A stretch of DNA of 64,000 bases from Leptidea sinapis. Taxonomy: Eukaryota; Arthropoda; Insecta; Lepidoptera; Pieridae. Both the position numbers and the translations under genes were made by a program. Position 1 is the first letter of the stretch, and every line of letters starts with the position of its first letter. This document shows, in pieces, positions 30,890 through 42,189 of the stretch. The notes beneath the pieces are model-generated. The model was not told the DNA's origin. It searched no databases and saw nothing but the letters and a program-made list of their open reading frames with translations. The stretch covers positions 627,501 to 691,500 of the forward strand of contig NC_066266.1 in NCBI RefSeq assembly GCF_905404315.1. The letters are read 5' to 3'.

Positions 30890-33766
30890 TTACGTAAGTG
30901 GACGGGTTAAACCACATACGCTCCGTATAGCGTATTTTAACGCCCAAGGCCTTAAGCCTCAACTAGATTTGGTGAAGGAGTTCGCTCACGAACATCAATT
31001 AGACCTATTCTTAGTGCAAGAGACATTTCTAAAACCACGTATACGCAATCCGCGTATCGCTAATTACAACGTAGTCAGGAATGATCGCACCACCCGTATG
31101 TGCGGCACCCTCATTTATTTTAAAAGGTCTCTACACTGTATACCTATAGATCCTCCGGTCCTCACTAACATCGAGGCCTCTGCCATCCGAGTCAGTATGG
31201 CGAATCACCAGCCGATCACTGTTATTTCAGCTTATCTTCCGCCCAACAAACAAGTATTAGACACAGATATAGAAGCATTACTCGGCCACGGGGCTGCAGT
31301 CATAGTGGGTGGCGATCTTAATGCCAAACACTCCAGCTGGAACAGTAGAGCCACAAATAGAAACGGAATCTTATTAGATTCGCTGACAGACACGCTGAAC
31401 TTTTCAGTAATAGCACCCGACGAACCAACACGTTATCCGGATAACGTCGCGCACCGACCCGACATTCTAGACGTTGCGTTACTTAAGAACGTAACGCTCA
31501 ATGTAAATTCAATCGAGGTTTTTCAAGAATTAAGAGTCAGACCACCGGCCCGTCGTCCTAAATCTAGGCCCACCGGTTAACTTTCAACCACCGACGAAAA
31601 CAGTGATCGACTGGCAACGGCTGGAAAAGGATTTCGAGTCTATCAAGTCCGACGACCTTGACCTTATACCGGACGTCATCGACTAGGTCGACACGGCTCA
31701 CAGCGCTATCTCTCATGTGACGTCACATATACAGAATAAGATCAAGGCCTGCCCCAGGCAGGTTCCGACGATGCAACCGCATCGCCAAAACCTGCCTCCA
31801 GAGGTCAGGAACTTACTCACACAGAAGCACAGAGCCACTAGACTTTACGATAGGTATCCGTCGGTCGAGAATAGGCGCCACCTCCGCTTCCTACAGCGGG
31901 TGGTACGGGAACGTATCGCGGAACTTCGCGGCGAACGTTGGGACCGCTTGCTCGGCAACCTTAAGCCATCACATGTGGCTTTCTGGAAGCTGCCTCGCAC
32001 GTTCAAACAGGAGCCGCCAACTGTCATGCCTCCTTTGGACAGACCGGGACTGCAGCCGGCGCTCGATGACGATGAGAAGGCTGAATGCCTCGCCGATAGT
32101 CTCGAGAGTCAGTGCTCTCCAAATGCAGCAGCCGACCCGACACACGTTGACGAAGTTGATCGTGCAGTTGAACGTCGCTTCGCTCTGAGCCCTTCAGGCG
32201 ATGTAATAAAACCCACCTCTTACGAAGAGGTGAAGCTAATCATTAAGGAGCTTCACTCCAAGAAGGCCCCGGGGCCCGACATTATAAATAATAGGGTTCT
32301 TAAAATCCTACCCTCGACTCTTATTACTTGTTGGTTACCATTTTTAATATTCTATTGTCTAATAGGGCGTTCCCTGAACAATGGAAGGATTCCATTGTTA
32401 TCGGTATCCCAAAACCAAATAAACCTAAAGCTAATCCGAGTAGCTATAGCTTATAGTATAGGCCTATTAGCTTATTTAACTCGATCGGGAAACTTTACGA
32501 AAGATTAATTCTCGCGCGTCTTAATCATTACATCGCGGAGCTTAACCTGATACTCGACATACAGTTCGGATTCAGAACCGCTCACTCATGTCCCCAGCAG
32601 GCTCACCGACTCACCGAGTACATTCTCATACGGCGTCAATTTCACGCTACCACGGCAGCCGTGTTTTTCCTTCGACAAGGTATGGCACAACGGCTTAGTA
32701 TTCAAGCTGTATCAACTGGGAGTGCCAGACAGGCTCGTGCGCATCATTTGAGCCTACCTTACTGATGGCTCCTTCCGATATCGAGTAGAGGGCACCCTAT
32801 CCTCACCCAGACCCATCAGGTCTGGCGTGCCACAGGGTTCGGTCCTCTCTCCCACTCTTTTCTTGCTCTTCACGAGCGACATTCCCAAGTTTCCGAGTGT
32901 CCAGCTCGCTCAGTACGCTGACGACACGGCACTCTACTTTGGCTCCAACCGCTCAACTTTGAGCAAGAACATTAAAGTGCTTCAAACCGCCGTCGATGAA
33001 CTAGGCAACTGGAAAATGGCGGATTGAAGTGAACCCCACCAAGAGTGCAGCGGTACTCTTCGGTAACGCGAATAGCATCCGCGCTTAAAAACAACCGACC
33101 GACGTTATTAAACTGTATGAAACACCCATACCGTGGGTGAAGGATTACAAATACTTAGGAGTCACGTTCAACAGCAATATGAACTTCAAGAAACATATTG
33201 ATACGGTATCCAATATAGCCCGATTTGTCCTCAGTCGCCTTTATCCACTTGTGTGTGGGCGAAGCAAACTTCCGCTCAAACACATAGTGACGCTGTACAA
33301 AACCATCGTACGGCCCATACTGTCATACGCAAGCGTCGTTTTCGCGCACACTCGACCGAGCTATTTACGTCGTTTGTAAGTAGTTCAAAACAAATTCACG
33401 TGCATGGCAACCGGAGCCCCGTGGTTCATCCGAAACGTTGACCTTCACCGCGACCTAGAGCTTCCGACGATAGCTAAACACTTTAAAGAGATCTCGCAAC
33501 GCTTCTTTGACAAGGCGCCTAACCATCCCAACATCTTGGTTAGGAAGGCATGCGGGTACACCCCCCTTCACCATAGTCTCAACCCAATAAGACGTCCCAG
33601 ACACGTAACCGTAGACCCGGATGACGACATCACCATCGCGAACGCGACACCCACACAAACACCGACACAGACACGCACACACCGCCATCGCAGGCGTAGG
33701 CGCGGTCAACCACCGCAAACGACTGGCACTCGTCACTCTGACGATGGCCAGCGGCCCGCACCCTAG
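30882..33766 (+). pseudogene. Jockey ORF2: endonuclease-RT (copy B)
   Basis: The endonuclease is open at 30882-31580 (FNAQGLKP, VQETFLKP, GGDLNAKHSSW). An extra A near 31532, a TAG at 31684-31686, a 12-base duplication near 32450 and a ~13-base deletion near 32670 break the rest. The deletion removes the catalytic Asp of RT motif A (copy A has FFDVAKAFD; here the sequence goes from VFF straight to the second FD). QYADDTALYF and the basic C-terminus survive. The KKAPGPD motif, lost in copy A, is present. Confidence 0.85.
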
Positions 33767-34340
33767 ATACACCACACATTGTTTTGATACCCGACGAGAC
33801 GTTAGTCCTCGTCCTGTAATCGTTTCACTACACTCACTCACACACGGACTGACTGACGGACTGTCATACACCACTTACACAATCGCAAACACACTCCACA
33901 AACAGACACAAACACAAACATATATGCACACAAACATTTACACTACTTACACACATACAAACATACATACATACAATCATAAACACATACACACACACTT
34001 ACATACATTACAGTAAACATCACCACACTCGCCGGCGAGTGTGGTGATGTCTTTTCATCTTCATTTTCATTCAGAAGGAGAGAGCCTTCTCACAAGCACA
34101 CAGCCGGTCTGAGGTCTGAGTCTCCTTAGGAGACGCCCCGCGAATGTTGTTGCGTAGTCTTTGCGGCCTCCACGGCCCACGTCCTACTTCGCTGTGAAAG
34201 CCAGGGCTGCAACAGCACAGAGGAGGTTTTAGGCGGTATGGGGCGTCCGCTTAAGCGGACACTTGAGTCCGACATATTACGCCCCGTTCCGGGGCGTAAA
34301 TACGTAACAGTATTTCCTCCTCTCAAAAAAAAAAAAAATA
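33767..34340 (+). other. 3' untranslated region and A-tail of Jockey copy B
   Basis: The region is CACA/TACA-rich, with a (ACAT)n-like run at about 33950-34010 that is longer than in copy A. The conserved pre-tail block and TCTC followed by A residues match copy A. Confidence 0.8.
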
Positions 34341-34710
34341 CCCGATGCTTCACTTGTCAGTCGAGTCCGCTCGGCCTTGCTGTGCGGTTGTGTAACGCGG
34401 AGCATATGACATATCACGTGAGTATGTCTGCGATGGTCGAGAGAAAGTACGATGATTGAAACTTCACTGAATTGACTACTGGTGATCTGTATGATTCTAT
34501 GAGTTGATGTACAGCATTATGAAATGGTTCTTATCAGAGCTAATATTACGTTATATAAAATAAAATGTTCTTGTCAGAACGAATCTTTCGGCATACGCTT
34601 ATTACAGTTATTATGCACGATTACTATTTCTACGATCTATAATGCTACGTTACGAGTTAGATATTAGACATTTATGTTAATTGATGTTATTGGTTGTAGG
34701 TACAGCTACA
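34341..34710 (-). repeat. 5' LTR of gypsy copy 2, outer piece
   Basis: The sequence resumes at the duplicated CCCGATGCTTC and matches the 3' LTR from about 24150 onwards, ending with TACAGCTACA at 34710. It would hold the U3 promoter region of the element on the minus strand. Confidence 0.88.
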
Positions 34711-35690
34711 GTCTCATATAGTTTCCGAAGTTCAATCACCACTTATTTTAGGAGTTGTTTTCTGGCGCGCTTTTAAACTATGTTGGTTTATTAAGCGTTC
34801 CACTAGCAAACATAAATACTGATACTTCTACTGTATTCATACATTCATTTCTGAATTACTACAGACAAGTAGTTGGATCGCTTGCCTATTTAATGGTTGT
34901 AACAAGGCCTGACATTGCATTTTCCGTCAGCGTAGTATCAAGGAGTCTGGAGAAACCAACTCAAGCGGATTGTGTCAGAGTAAAACGTATGATGAGGTAC
35001 CTACAATACAAACCTGACCTCAGTATTATGTATAAAAAGAACTATAAAAAGGGAATTATAGAGTCATACAGTGATGTTGACCATGCAGGCGATATTGGAA
35101 CTGGTAGGTCAACCTCTGAAATACTTTTCATGTATGCCGGCGGGCCAGTCTCCTGCACTAGTCAGAGGCAGCAAAGCGTTGCAATTTCGACAACAAAATC
35201 TGAAGTAGTTGCTGCCAGTGAAGCTGAGAGAGAATGTTTGGTTGACTCGATTTATCGGAAGTCTCGTAAAATTTAAAGGTCTGCTTACCTTACAAGTGGA
35301 TAACGAAGCAGCTATACAGTTAGCTCAGAATCCAGAGTTTCACCGACGTACCAAACACATCCGCACCCGTCACTTCTTGGAGATTGGAGAACTGTTAGTA
35401 AAGGTCACCAGCGAGCTTCAATTAGCGGATCTCCTCGCTAAGCCGTTACCCAACCCTAGGCTTCGCAAGCTTGTAAATTTTATTGGTCTTCACATCGAGA
35501 GACGGTGTTAAAGTTAAAGCATGTAGCCTCAGAAGATATGCATACTTTTTAGAGTTACAATGTGCCAACATAAATTTAAAACTAGCTTGTCATTGTCTTG
35601 TCTTTTGTAATGTCTTGTAATAAGAAAAAATAAAATTTACTAATACTTGAGATGTTGTTTTTCTGTATATAATAAAAATCGAGACGAATC
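34711..35690 (+). pseudogene. Copia RT C-terminus and RNase H, with possible 3' LTR start
   Basis: The frame at 34755-35276 carries YRQVVGSLAYLMVVTRPDIAF, SYSDVDHAGD, STSEILFMYAGGPVSCTSQRQ and STTKSEVVAASEAERE; after a frameshift near 35265 it continues with LQVDNEAAIQLAQNPEFHRR, TKHIRTRHF and ADLLAKPL (to 35511). These are the Ty1/Copia RT end and RNase H, with D, E and D residues visible. Sequence after about 35505 (TGTTAAAGTTAAAGCATG) may be the start of a 3' LTR. The 5' two thirds of the element are missing. Confidence 0.85.
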
Positions 35691-35759
35691 TAATCGTATG
35701 TGTAGGCCCCCTGGACTTTATGCAAGAATGTTGTAGAAAATCGGTGGCGGTTGTTGACG

Positions 35760-36015
35760 TTGACGGTTTTTTTGTGGAAAAGGAGGACAAACGAGCATAC
35801 CTTGTGTTAAGTGATCACCGCCGCCCACATTATCTTGCAACACCAGAGGAATCTTAGGAGCGTTGCCGGCCTTTAAGGAAGGTACCCATGTCGTATCGTC
35901 GAAGCTCATTCCACAGCTTTGCAGTACGAGGAAGAAAGCTCCTTGAAAACGGCACTGTGGAGGACCGCCACACATCCAGATGGTGGGGGATGGTATCGTA
36001 ACTAGTGGCGAAGGT
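35760..36015 (-). mobile_element. LINE 3' end (family B)
   Basis: A short 5'-truncated tail, with poly-T at its low end, matches the 3' ends of the family B elements at 51856-52555 and 54950-57295 (for example GGAGGACAAACGAGC and AGTGATCACCGCC). It contains only the last ~70 codons of RT and the 3' untranslated end. Confidence 0.85.
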
Positions 36016-37434
36016 AGGTATTTATATATTTTAAATGTAGGTTATATTTTACTTTCAAGAGAATTTTGAAATTTAGTAGAAAATGATTTAAGTTAGTGTT
36101 TTATCAGTTTGAATCAATACCGACATATTAAAAGAGGTGTATGGAGAAATAGAAGAATGAAGTACTTTATATCCTGTGAAGTTTTCAAATTGACATGAAC
36201 TGTCAGGTGTTTTGGTCACATAAACTCTAATTGAAACTAAATATTGATAAGGAAGTCTAGATGCTCCGCGGTTATGTTAAACAATATTTAATAGCAACAA
36301 ATAGGTATCTATGTTATGGAACAAGGCTTCGGACAGTGGCGCAGCACACAGAACAGAAAACTAGCTTTTCTGTTCCGTGGCGTAGCATGCCTTGCCCCGC
36401 ATAAAATATCTCACACAAGAAAAAAAAATGTTTGTATAAAATTAAAAAAAAAATATTTATTCATCATAATAATTACCTGTCACTTTTTCCAAACAATTCA
36501 AATTAAATATACACTCTCCTTGCCCTTTTTTTCGTCAAGCATCAAGTTTTTATTAATCTTTGCTGACGCACGTCGGGGGCCGCGTATAATTATTGATGCG
36601 GCAGACACAGCGGTGGCTTTGCCCCTGACTTCGGATTACAGAATTGGGGCAGAATATACTTGGTTCCACTATAGGAGTCGATGAGGGAAAGTTTTATCAT
36701 ACCTGTTTCTCAAGGTTTCAGTTTCCCTTAAAGCTCAGCTTTGCTGTTAATATCAACAAAGCACAGAGAACGGCAGACATGACACATAGCATAGGGTGCA
36801 TTTAGAAAGGCCATGCTTCTCACAGTCAACTATAATATTTTATAGCCTGTTCACGTGTGTCTATAACATAGTATACAAAAATATTCTATACTCTGCATAT
36901 ATATACTATATATATATAGATATTAATACTCTGCATTTTATTTATCTTTTTAAATCAATGTAAGGTTCGTCTGCAAATGGACAAATATATATCAATCGGA
37001 AATATTTAAAAAAAGGAAATTTATAATTTATCAATTTGGTCATTTAATTTTATTTTTATCAAGATGTTAATTAGATCTGTTCAAATCGTTTGTAGGTTGA
37101 ACACATGTTGTCAAGTTTCAGTGGCGGTTAGTGTTTATTATGTTTCTATACTATAGGGAAACAGAATTTCCAAGAGGTACAATTCTAACATATACACAAA
37201 AAACCAATAGTTTTATTTAGATTATTTACTTCTATTATTGTTTTATATTTTAGTTTAGTTTTGCATTTTCAGCCAATTAGACAAAAATTGTTACCACTTA
37301 TATAGGTAGTATTATTTTAAATTAATTTATATTCCAACCAAAATATAAACAGCAAAAAGTTTGTAACCATTATAATTGTACATGACCAAATAATAATACA
37401 TGACCATTAGTTATATTATTATCATAATTCTGTG
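36016..37434. other. AT-rich non-coding stretch downstream of the zinc-finger gene
   Basis: No domain-bearing frame is present. At 36351-36375 there is a 10-bp perfect inverted repeat (GAACAGAAAA, 5-base spacer, TTTTCTGTTC). TA-dinucleotide runs lie near 36895-36925. The part next to 37435 is presumably the 3' untranslated region of the zinc-finger gene. Confidence 0.5.
37212..37217 (-). terminator. Candidate poly-A signal of the zinc-finger gene
   Basis: AATAAA on the minus strand, about 220 bases after the stop codon. It is the nearest canonical signal I saw in the expected direction; AT-rich context makes a chance match possible. Confidence 0.4.
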
Positions 37435-38883
37435 TTAATAATTGTTATTTTTCATATTTTGATGTAATGTCTTATTAGCTGCCACAGTAGGACTAGCACG
37501 GTACAGTTTACTTCTAGGATCATGATGACGAGACATATGCTGTTTTAAAAAGGAACTAGTAACAAACTTGCGTGAACAAATATCACACATTAATGTTGGA
37601 CCTATATGTTTAAACTTCATGTGTTCAGCTCTTGCTGAAGCATTCACAAATGTTTCCGTACACAACTTACAACTATAAGGCTTTTCTCCAGTATGCCTCC
37701 TAATATGATATAATAATGCCTCTTTGGATACAAAGCTTTTAGAACACATATTACATTTAAAGTTTCTTTCCCTTGTATGTTTCACCATGTGAATTTTTAA
37801 ATAGCTGGGTGCAGTAAACATTTTTCCACATTCCTGGCATATGTGAGACTTGGCATTTTCATGCACAAACCTGTTATGAACTCTTAAGCCTCCTTTTGTA
37901 CTATATGCTTTTTCACATTTCTCACAAGAGAATGTTTTCTCCATGCTATTTCTACTAGGATGTGGATCTAAGAGATTATTTACACACAATTTAACATGAC
38001 GTTCATAAAAATCTCTTGTTGAATACTCTTTACCACATTTGGGACAGATGTTTTGTTTCAAGTGCTTTTCTTCATGTGCATGCAACTTTATTAAGCCTCT
38101 GTAAACTTTACCACACTCCTTACAAATTTCTGAGGAATGGAATTGTTCTATATGCTCATTAAGGCTGTCTATAGTATTTCCAATGTGAGAGCAGTGTGGA
38201 CACTTGAAGTTGTGGTTTTCATTAGTATGTCTATCAAGCAATATTGCATCAGTGAATGTCTTGCCACAGTTATTACATGAGAATATGCCATGACAAATAA
38301 AGTTATGATCTTTATAATGTTCAAATTGCTGAAAATACACTTGACACATAAAACATTGGTACTTGTTAATTGAAGGCCTTTGCTTGAGATGTTTCACAAC
38401 TAGGACCTCAGTTCTAGATTTGTCAATCTTAATAAACAATTTACTGTTTTTATCAAGTTTTGTTTGAGTGGTTAAATTGTTAGTTAAATTATTAATTACT
38501 ACATTTAGAGCTTGTGAAGACTTTTTGCAATGTTCTATGAAACGTAATGATGATAATACATCATTTACACAGTTAACACAGACTGCATCAACTCCTGCAA
38601 TTTCATCTGAAATCTAAATATTAAAAATTAGCAGTGAAGAAGTAAAGAATTTGGAATAAGTAAATCGTAATGGTATGCTTACCTCTTCACCCAATAATTT
38701 GTTTACAACATTCTTCAATGGCTGCAGAAGTCCACTACTTGAATCAAGACAAACTGTATCGTTAAAGCGTACGTACTGCTTTTCTATTTTTTGCAAGCAT
38801 AACCTACAATAGCTGTACCTTTCCTTGTTAAGAATACTGGATACAACAAGATTTATATTGACATTATTTAATTTAAGACTCAT
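37435..38883 (-). CDS. ZAD-C2H2 zinc-finger protein, two exons
   Basis: Exon 1 (38883-38683, 67 codons) starts with an ATG and carries the first half of a zinc-finger-associated domain (C26, C29 in SYCRLCLQKI). The donor is GAG|GTAAGC and the acceptor is TATTTAG|ATTTCAG, a 69-bp phase-0 intron (38682-38614). Exon 2 (38613-37435) continues in frame with the second zinc pair (C79, C82 in AVCVNCVNDV) and then about nine C2H2 fingers plus one degenerate one, with linkers such as HTGEKPY. The product is 459 residues. ZAD proteins are insect nuclear factors that dimerise through the ZAD and bind DNA through the fingers. No lesions are seen, and codon use differs from the nearby elements. This is the most credible host gene in the window; its targets cannot be deduced. 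Confidence 0.93.
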
Positions 38884-39678
38884 AATTTTAAATTAAAACC
38901 ATTGGCGGCATTATGTAATTTGTAGCATCAGCTGTGAGTTGTGCTCAAACTCAAAAAAATAAGAATATATTATTTACTCAACAATCAATGAATAAACTAA
39001 TAAAAATATTTACAATTCGTTCAAAATTCCAACCACGGGTACCTTTGTATGATTCAAATTTCAAACACTATCATTAAATTTTAAACTATTAATTAATATT
39101 ATTAATTAATATATACAGGTACTAGATAAGTAGATAGTCTACGACCCACATCTAGTCGCCTATAGTAGTAGTAGTACCACAGAAGACATATGGATGTATG
39201 TACAGTGCTACCACTGAACCAAAGAGTATAATAATATATAGGGAAAAGAGAGCCCTCTTTACGCATTACGAGCTGTCTATTAGAAAACTAATGCCATCTG
39301 GAGATTGGCCCCGAAAATAACTATATATAAGCTCGAAATTATAAAATTCATTTTTAATGTTGTGACGAAATTAAATAAATAACTCTACTTTTATTGTAGG
39401 TATTGCAATTTTTTTACCATGCTGAAATTGCGTGTAGAGTTAGTTAATTAATTTTGCCACAACATAGAACATAAAGGTTAGATTTAGTAGTGTAAATATG
39501 CAAAATGGAACACGAGAGCTACATACATACGCAAACGCTAGAAGTAGCCGCCATTTTATGACCAGTGGGCAGTCACACAAATATAGAAAATTTGAAAGGT
39601 TTCAAAGCGAGTGATAGCTGACAAAGCTTTTATTTTTGGGCCAACTAACAGATGGCACTACAGTCTTCTGAAAACGTC
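38884..39678. other. Non-coding stretch upstream of the zinc-finger gene
   Basis: The sequence is AT-rich. Its proximal part presumably holds the minus-strand promoter of the zinc-finger gene, but I see no defined TATA or initiator element. A TTAATTAATATTATTAATTAA-like AT block lies at about 39090 and a short TAG repeat at about 39165. Confidence 0.45.
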
Positions 39679-39687
39679 ACTTTTAAG

Positions 39688-40081
39688 TGCTCATCAAACT
39701 TAGCCCCCCAAAAAAAATGTTTTTTCTATTTTTGAATTTTCAATATCTCATATCGTTAGTTCGTAGTTTGTTCTTAATTGTTCGCTATAAATAATTGTTT
39801 GTTCTTTTGTTGTTTATTTAAAAACAATTAATTAAAAATGGGGGGAAACGCCTACTATTTGTTTCTGGCACTCGCCGGCCGCTACCGCGGCACGCTACGC
39901 TCGGCTCGTGCGTTGTTAACTGTTCTAACATAACCTAACCTAATCAATTTTAATGATTTGCAAATTAAAAAAAAAATCGAGAACACAAATGTTTATAGAG
40001 AACAATCAAGAACAAATGGCGAACTAACGATGTAATAAAAAAAATTAAAAAAAAGAACTGGGGGGCTAACTTTCTTGAGCT
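39688..40081. mobile_element. Long-TIR MITE with 9-bp target-site duplication
   Basis: ACTTTTAAG flanks the element on both sides (39679-39687 and 40082-40090). The ends are imperfect inverted repeats over roughly 100 bp: left TTAGCCCCCCA at 39700 and right TGGGGGGCTAA ending at 40069, and TCGTTAGTTCG near 39753 against CGAACTAACGA at 40020. The centre has a GC-rich block (GCCGGCCGCTACCGCGG). There is no coding capacity. A 9-bp duplication is usual for Mutator-like elements and 8 bp for hAT; the family is not certain. Confidence 0.85.
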
Positions 40082-40090
40082 ACTTTTAAG

Positions 40091-40658
40091 GCGTCTGTCC
40101 CACCTCTTCACTGAACTGAACTGTGCTTAAATTCTCTTGGCTACCGTCAGAGATCGGTTTAATCACAGACTACAGAGTAGGTACAGTAGATTGTATAATA
40201 TATTGTGATACCAAAAGAATATGAAATAGTATAAGTAATAATACTAATAAAATTATATCGACGCCCCCATCCAGTTTTCCAGTATTTTCAAAATACAAAT
40301 TTTACAGGAAAAAACCATTTGTGTTTTTTATTTATATTATCTTGTCAACAAATCGTTACTATGATAAGATTGATATGATATCTTGAAATGAAAGCATATT
40401 TATTTATAACATTTACCGCCAGTTGCAGAAAGCATATTTAAAATTTATATTTCATTATATCACATGCTATCTTTCACTGTCTAAATGAAAAAGAAAGTAA
40501 CGGTATTATATTAAATGAAACATTAACTTTTAGGATGCTTTCGGCAACTAGCGGATAGTAAAAGTTTTTACATTAAATTAAATACTTATATTTTTAATGT
40601 AATGTTGACAGTGACTGTTGGACAAGTTGAAGACGTCTATAAAAGGCGATGTCTCCCT
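40091..40658. other. AT-rich non-coding stretch
   Basis: I see no gene or named repeat. The sequence is AT-rich with a few A/T runs. It lies between the MITE and the poly-A retroposon. Confidence 0.45.
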
Positions 40659-40901
40659 AGCGTCGACATAATATCCCAGCGAATACTCCGAGTTCCGCTT
40701 GCGCCTCTCTCTCACCCAAGAGATGGTCGCCTTCGATGTAGGCTTAGAGGGCACTTGCCCAAAGCCAGCTTCAAGTGGTGTTTAGTGGGTATGCAGGCAT
40801 ACCAACGCAGCCTTAGGTTGTGTTTGTACGCATGACTATTCACCACCTCTCTCCCGTCGTTAACCCTTTCCCTTTGTCTGGGCGCAAAAAAAAAGCGTCG
40901 A
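40659..40901 (+). mobile_element. Small poly-A retroposon with 8-bp duplication
   Basis: AGCGTCGA occurs at 40659-40666 and again at 40894-40901, directly after a 9-base A-tail. The ~227-bp body matches, in the opposite orientation, the insertion in the LTR of gypsy copy 1 (2885-3085), which is truncated relative to this one. It ends GGGCGC before the A-tail. No clear tRNA-type boxes are seen, so it may be a SINE with another head or the 3' end of an unseen LINE. Confidence 0.8.
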
Positions 40902-41159
40902 TACATTTCTGCCGCAACCATTAACGAGTTAGGGCGTTACGCTGCCCGATTCCTGGTTGAATATTAGTCAATGACTAATGTCATTATCCGTAATTTATTC
41001 TTTGAAGCTTAGAGTTTGTTTCTTTTAAAGTTTTGTAACGGTTTTTCTATTTCATTTTACAGTAATAAATTAAGATGTTAACTTATTTGTGAATTAGTAG
41101 TAAGTAGGTGGTATTAAAATTTGTTATAAAAAAACACCCTTTTGATCTTTTTTCCTACA

Positions 41160-41480
41160 GTAATATATATTTTATATTATGAAAATAAGGGACGAGACGA
41201 GCAGGACGTTCAGCTGAAGGTTATTGACACGCCTTGCCCATTACAATGCCTTTCAGGATTCTTGAAAAACTCCAAAAATTCTGAGCGGCACTACAATTAT
41301 TGCGCTCGTCACCTTGAGACACAAGAAGTTAAGTCTCATTTTCCCAGTAATTTCAGTAGCTACGGCGCCCTTCAGACGAAAACACAGTAATGTTTACACA
41401 TTACAGCTTCACGGCAGAAAACGGTGTCTATTTCACACCCATAAACAAGCCGGCATCCTGTGCAATGGATCCTCCCACTG
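41160..41480 (+). repeat. Anonymous lepidopteran interspersed repeat
   Basis: GGGACGAGACGAGCAGGACG, CTGAGCGGCACTACAATTAT, GCGCTCGTCACCTTGAGACA, GCTACGGCGCCCTTCAG and GCCGGCATCCTGTGCAA are recognised by me as parts of a very common repeat in moth and butterfly genomes. It has no coding capacity (a chance 82-codon frame spans it). The family name is not known to me. Confidence 0.7.
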
Positions 41481-42079
41481 GTAAACAGGTTATTCATTAA
41501 TTCTGTAATATATCTTAAGGAGTATATTAGTATCAAGTAGTGAGTACATATAAATATCGAATTTCAGGAAACAAACACAAAAAAAAAGAATAATAACCTA
41601 CCCAATTATAAAAGTTGGGACGCCTCTGTCTGCGGATATTTTGGACACACACCCATTTCATTCATGTTACCTGCGAAGGGTGCGCGGTCGGCCGGTGGTT
41701 CCTCTCGAGCCCTATTATGTTGCGAAGACGCTTAGTGTTAGACGGGTAACTGAGTGAGTATAATTTGTAATTTTGTGATAATTCTTAATTCCGCGATTAG
41801 CGGCATTGGGCAAACCACAGAGGCCCCGTCTTTTCGTTTGACACGCCGCTCAGCTAATACTAGATCTACGCCATTGGACCGAGTTCAGGGCCTTAGTTTA
41901 CTGGTAGAATAAATAAGTCAGGGATCCTCAAGATTTTTGAAACCATTTAATAACGAAATGTTCTTTTTATTGTAGCATTTAATCTAAGGGGTTTTATTTT
42001 TTTTTTTTTGCTGGTGTCTCCGCTTTCTACTTCATATCCGTGTCAAATGTCATTATCGTACAGGGGTTTTTATACACTA
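41481..42079. other. Non-coding stretch with a GC-richer block
   Basis: About 41625-41760 is more GC-rich (GGTGCGCGGTCGGCCGGTGG) than its surroundings, without an open frame of note; it may be a repeat or a regulatory piece. A T-run lies at about 41998-42010. I cannot name anything here. Confidence 0.4.
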
Positions 42080-42189
42080 ATAAATAAAAATAAATAAAAA
42101 ATAAAATAAAATAAAATAGCCTTTATTGCTGCTTTTCCTTACAATTATTTGTATATACATGCCTACTTACTAAACACTTAATTGATTTA

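Larger units (their letters stand above)
28703..34340 (+). mobile_element. Full-length Jockey-type LINE, copy B
   Basis: This 5,638-bp element is inserted in the 5' LTR of gypsy copy 2. The 11-bp duplication CCCGATGCTTC flanks it exactly (28692-28702 and 34341-34351). It has a 5' leader, ORF1, ORF2 overlapping at ATGCCTAA, a CA-rich 3' untranslated region and an A-tail (34325-34338, then TA). The complete 5' end shows that the insertion was not 5'-truncated. Lesions in both ORFs and loss of part of RT motif A show that it has decayed since insertion or was copied from a defective source. Confidence 0.92.
23766..34710 (-). mobile_element. Ty3/gypsy LTR retrotransposon, CsRn1-like, copy 2 (with nested LINE)
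   Basis: The element has both LTRs (3' LTR 23766-24522; 5' LTR 28498-28702 plus 34341-34710), a primer-binding site, gag, protease, RT-RNase H and integrase, all on the minus strand. The 5' LTR is split by a 5.64-kb Jockey-type LINE. RT carries the same two internal deletions as copy 1. The flanks (AGGCT below 23766, GTCTC above 34710) do not form a target-site duplication, and they belong to different elements (gypsy-like gag-protease and Copia), so one side has been rearranged. Confidence 0.9.

Noticed and set aside
23761..34715. GAGAC/GTCTC as a target-site duplication of gypsy copy 2
   Set aside because: The two are reverse complements, not direct repeats, and AGAC also precedes the internal LTR boundary, so it is part of or next to the LTR end by chance.
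36316..36684. 122-codon frame as a gene
   Set aside because: Low-complexity Lys/Ile/Phe composition from A/T runs, no domain; it includes a palindrome of non-coding appearance.
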